Assembly: GCA_964653655.1 (NCBI GenBank)
Contig: CAZZHG010000148.1
Span: 1-6,956, forward strand
Direction: 5' to 3'
Length of the DNA stretch: 6,956 bases
Source of the DNA: CAZZHG01 sp964653655
GTDB lineage: Bacteria > Bdellovibrionota > FAC87 > UBA2466
Below, piece after piece: positions 6,315 to 6,956 of this stretch. The notes below the pieces were generated by a model. The model was not told the origin of the DNA. It saw only the letters and a list, made by a program, of their open reading frames with translations, and made no database searches. The stretch's first letter is position 1. Every line of letters starts with the position of its first letter. The translations under genes and the position numbers were made by a program.

Positions 6315-6901
6315 TCCTTGGGCGAGAAGCTTACTTCCCCCTCCAAATAGACTTTGTCCCGGGTGGGCACGCCCCACTTCGTGGGGATCCAAAGTCCAAA
6401 TTCCGAAATCGTGAACTGAGAGTCGAATTCCCACCGGACGATCCGGCCGTCCATGGAGGCGACCAGCCGGATCTCCGGATAACTAACGTGCTCTCCGATC
6501 TCGATCCTGGGCCGCACGACCGCCGTAAAAGGATCGTGGGGGGTTCGTCCCGGTTTCAGGACTGTGATGGAGTTGCCGGAGATTTTGATTTTGGGCGTAG
6601 CCAGCATGTTGGCCAGCGCGGTGGCCACCGCGCCGGTAGGCTCGTCCATTTCCGAAACGGCGATCTCGAGGGAATATTTCAGACCTTTGTCGACGTGGCC
6701 CGGCGTGAAGGAAAGCGTCCCTTCGATGTTGCGTCCGGCAAGCTTCACCACGCGGAAGGGATGGCGGACGAGAGCGAGAAAGAAGTTGCTCGCCGCCCGG
6801 TAAGTCGCGATGCCCTCGCTCTCCTGGAAAGGGAATTCCTCGGCAAAGAGCGGCAACGCTCCGGCCAAAGATAGAAGAATTCCCAGTTGAAGGTGCCGCA
6901 T
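6311..6901 (-). CDS. Secreted YceI-like periplasmic protein (196 aa)
   Basis: A clear signal peptide (MRHLQLGILLSLAGALPLFA, cleaved before EE) sends the protein to the periplasm. The mature part of about 176 residues is beta-rich and has the length of the YceI family, lipocalin-like barrels that hold isoprenoid lipids. Segments that fit are ATYRAASNFFLALVRHPF, GRNIEGTLSFTP, a strand-rich middle (KIKISGNSITV, FTAVVRPRIEI), and the end FGLWIP-to-DKVYLEGEVSF. The usual phrase for a 'G-V-T-K-P-V' strand is not recognisable, so the match is moderate and the family call is an inference from pattern. It is the first gene of a two-gene unit with the transporter-PilZ gene, overlapping by 4 bases, which suggests a joint role at the envelope. 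No Shine-Dalgarno precedes the ATG. Confidence 0.68.
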   Translation of the reverse strand: MRHLQLGILLSLAGALPLFAEEFPFQESEGIATYRAASNFFLALVRHPFRVVKLAGRNIEGTLSFTPGHVDKGLKYSLEIAVSEMDEPTGAVATALANMLATPKIKISGNSITVLKPGRTPHDPFTAVVRPRIEIGEHVSYPEIRLVASMDGRIVRWEFDSQFTISEFGLWIPTKWGVPTRDKVYLEGEVSFSPKE

Positions 6902-6915
6902 GTTTGGTTAAGGGA

Positions 6916-6944
6916 AGGATACCGCGCCCCGCCTAAGCTGTCAT
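6916..6944 (-). promoter_or_regulatory. Candidate sigma-70-like promoter for the YceI-like gene
   Basis: ATGACA (6939-6944, five of six to TTGACA) and TATCCT (6916-6921, four of six to TATAAT) are separated by exactly 17 bases. The expected start point, near 6909, would leave a leader of only about eight bases before the ATG at 6901, which agrees with the absence of a Shine-Dalgarno sequence there. The remaining bases to the window end hold no gene I can support. Confidence 0.45.
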
Positions 6945-6956
6945 GAGAAGGGTGTT

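Noticed and set aside
6315..6434. The upstream extension of the transporter-PilZ frame
   Set aside because: It lies inside the YceI-like gene in another frame and is polar, unlike a transporter N-terminus; the GTG at 6314 directly precedes the first membrane helix.
6943..6956. A possible divergent plus-strand start (ATGAGAAGG) at the window edge
   Set aside because: Only four codons are visible, there is no ribosome binding site, and it overlaps the predicted -35 element.
1..6956. CRISPR arrays, tRNA or rRNA genes, insertion sequences and attachment sites
   Set aside because: I found no regularly spaced direct repeats, no cloverleaf or rRNA sequence, no transposase or integrase frame and no terminal inverted repeats.

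Overview
All seven genes that I can support lie on the minus strand and read from right to left. The DNA is GC-rich, with a codon third position rich in G and C. The products include a periplasmic YceI-like protein, a probable outer-membrane protein, type IV pilin-like proteins and a PilZ protein. This points to a Gram-negative, motile or surface-attached bacterium. A deltaproteobacterial, myxobacterial or Bdellovibrio-like lineage would fit, but no marker gene fixes the taxon and this is only a guess.

Right block (6901 to 5079, transcribed leftward): a secreted YceI-like protein overlaps by 4 bases (GTGA) a ten-helix EamA/DMT-type membrane protein. That membrane protein carries a C-terminal cytoplasmic PilZ domain, which is a cyclic-di-GMP receptor fold. 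A good sigma-70-like promoter sits just upstream of the YceI-like gene.

Middle block (4950 to 687): a gap of about 130 bases contains an AT-rich promoter candidate and a weak hairpin. It is followed by three tightly packed genes with type III-like prepilin signals: a PilV-like protein (211 aa), a PilW-like protein (226 aa) and a very large pilin-like protein (about 981 aa). The large protein joins a prepilin N-terminus to four degenerate DUF4214-like repeats, an Ig-like region, a Gly/Tyr/Asn-rich segment and a C-terminal module with three calcium-loop motifs. The last module is of the kind seen in large RTX-type exoproteins. I read the trio as minor pilins that carry a calcium-binding adhesin at the tip of a type IV pilus or a related pseudopilus.

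Left block (644 to 1): a small secreted protein of unknown function starting at GTG, then the first 79 codons of a secreted, probably outer-membrane protein that runs out of the window.

The two most notable observations are the giant pilin-adhesin architecture and the transporter-PilZ fusion encoded directly upstream of it. Together they suggest a surface or adhesion locus linked to cyclic-di-GMP. That link is inferred from adjacency and domain content and is not shown by the sequence.
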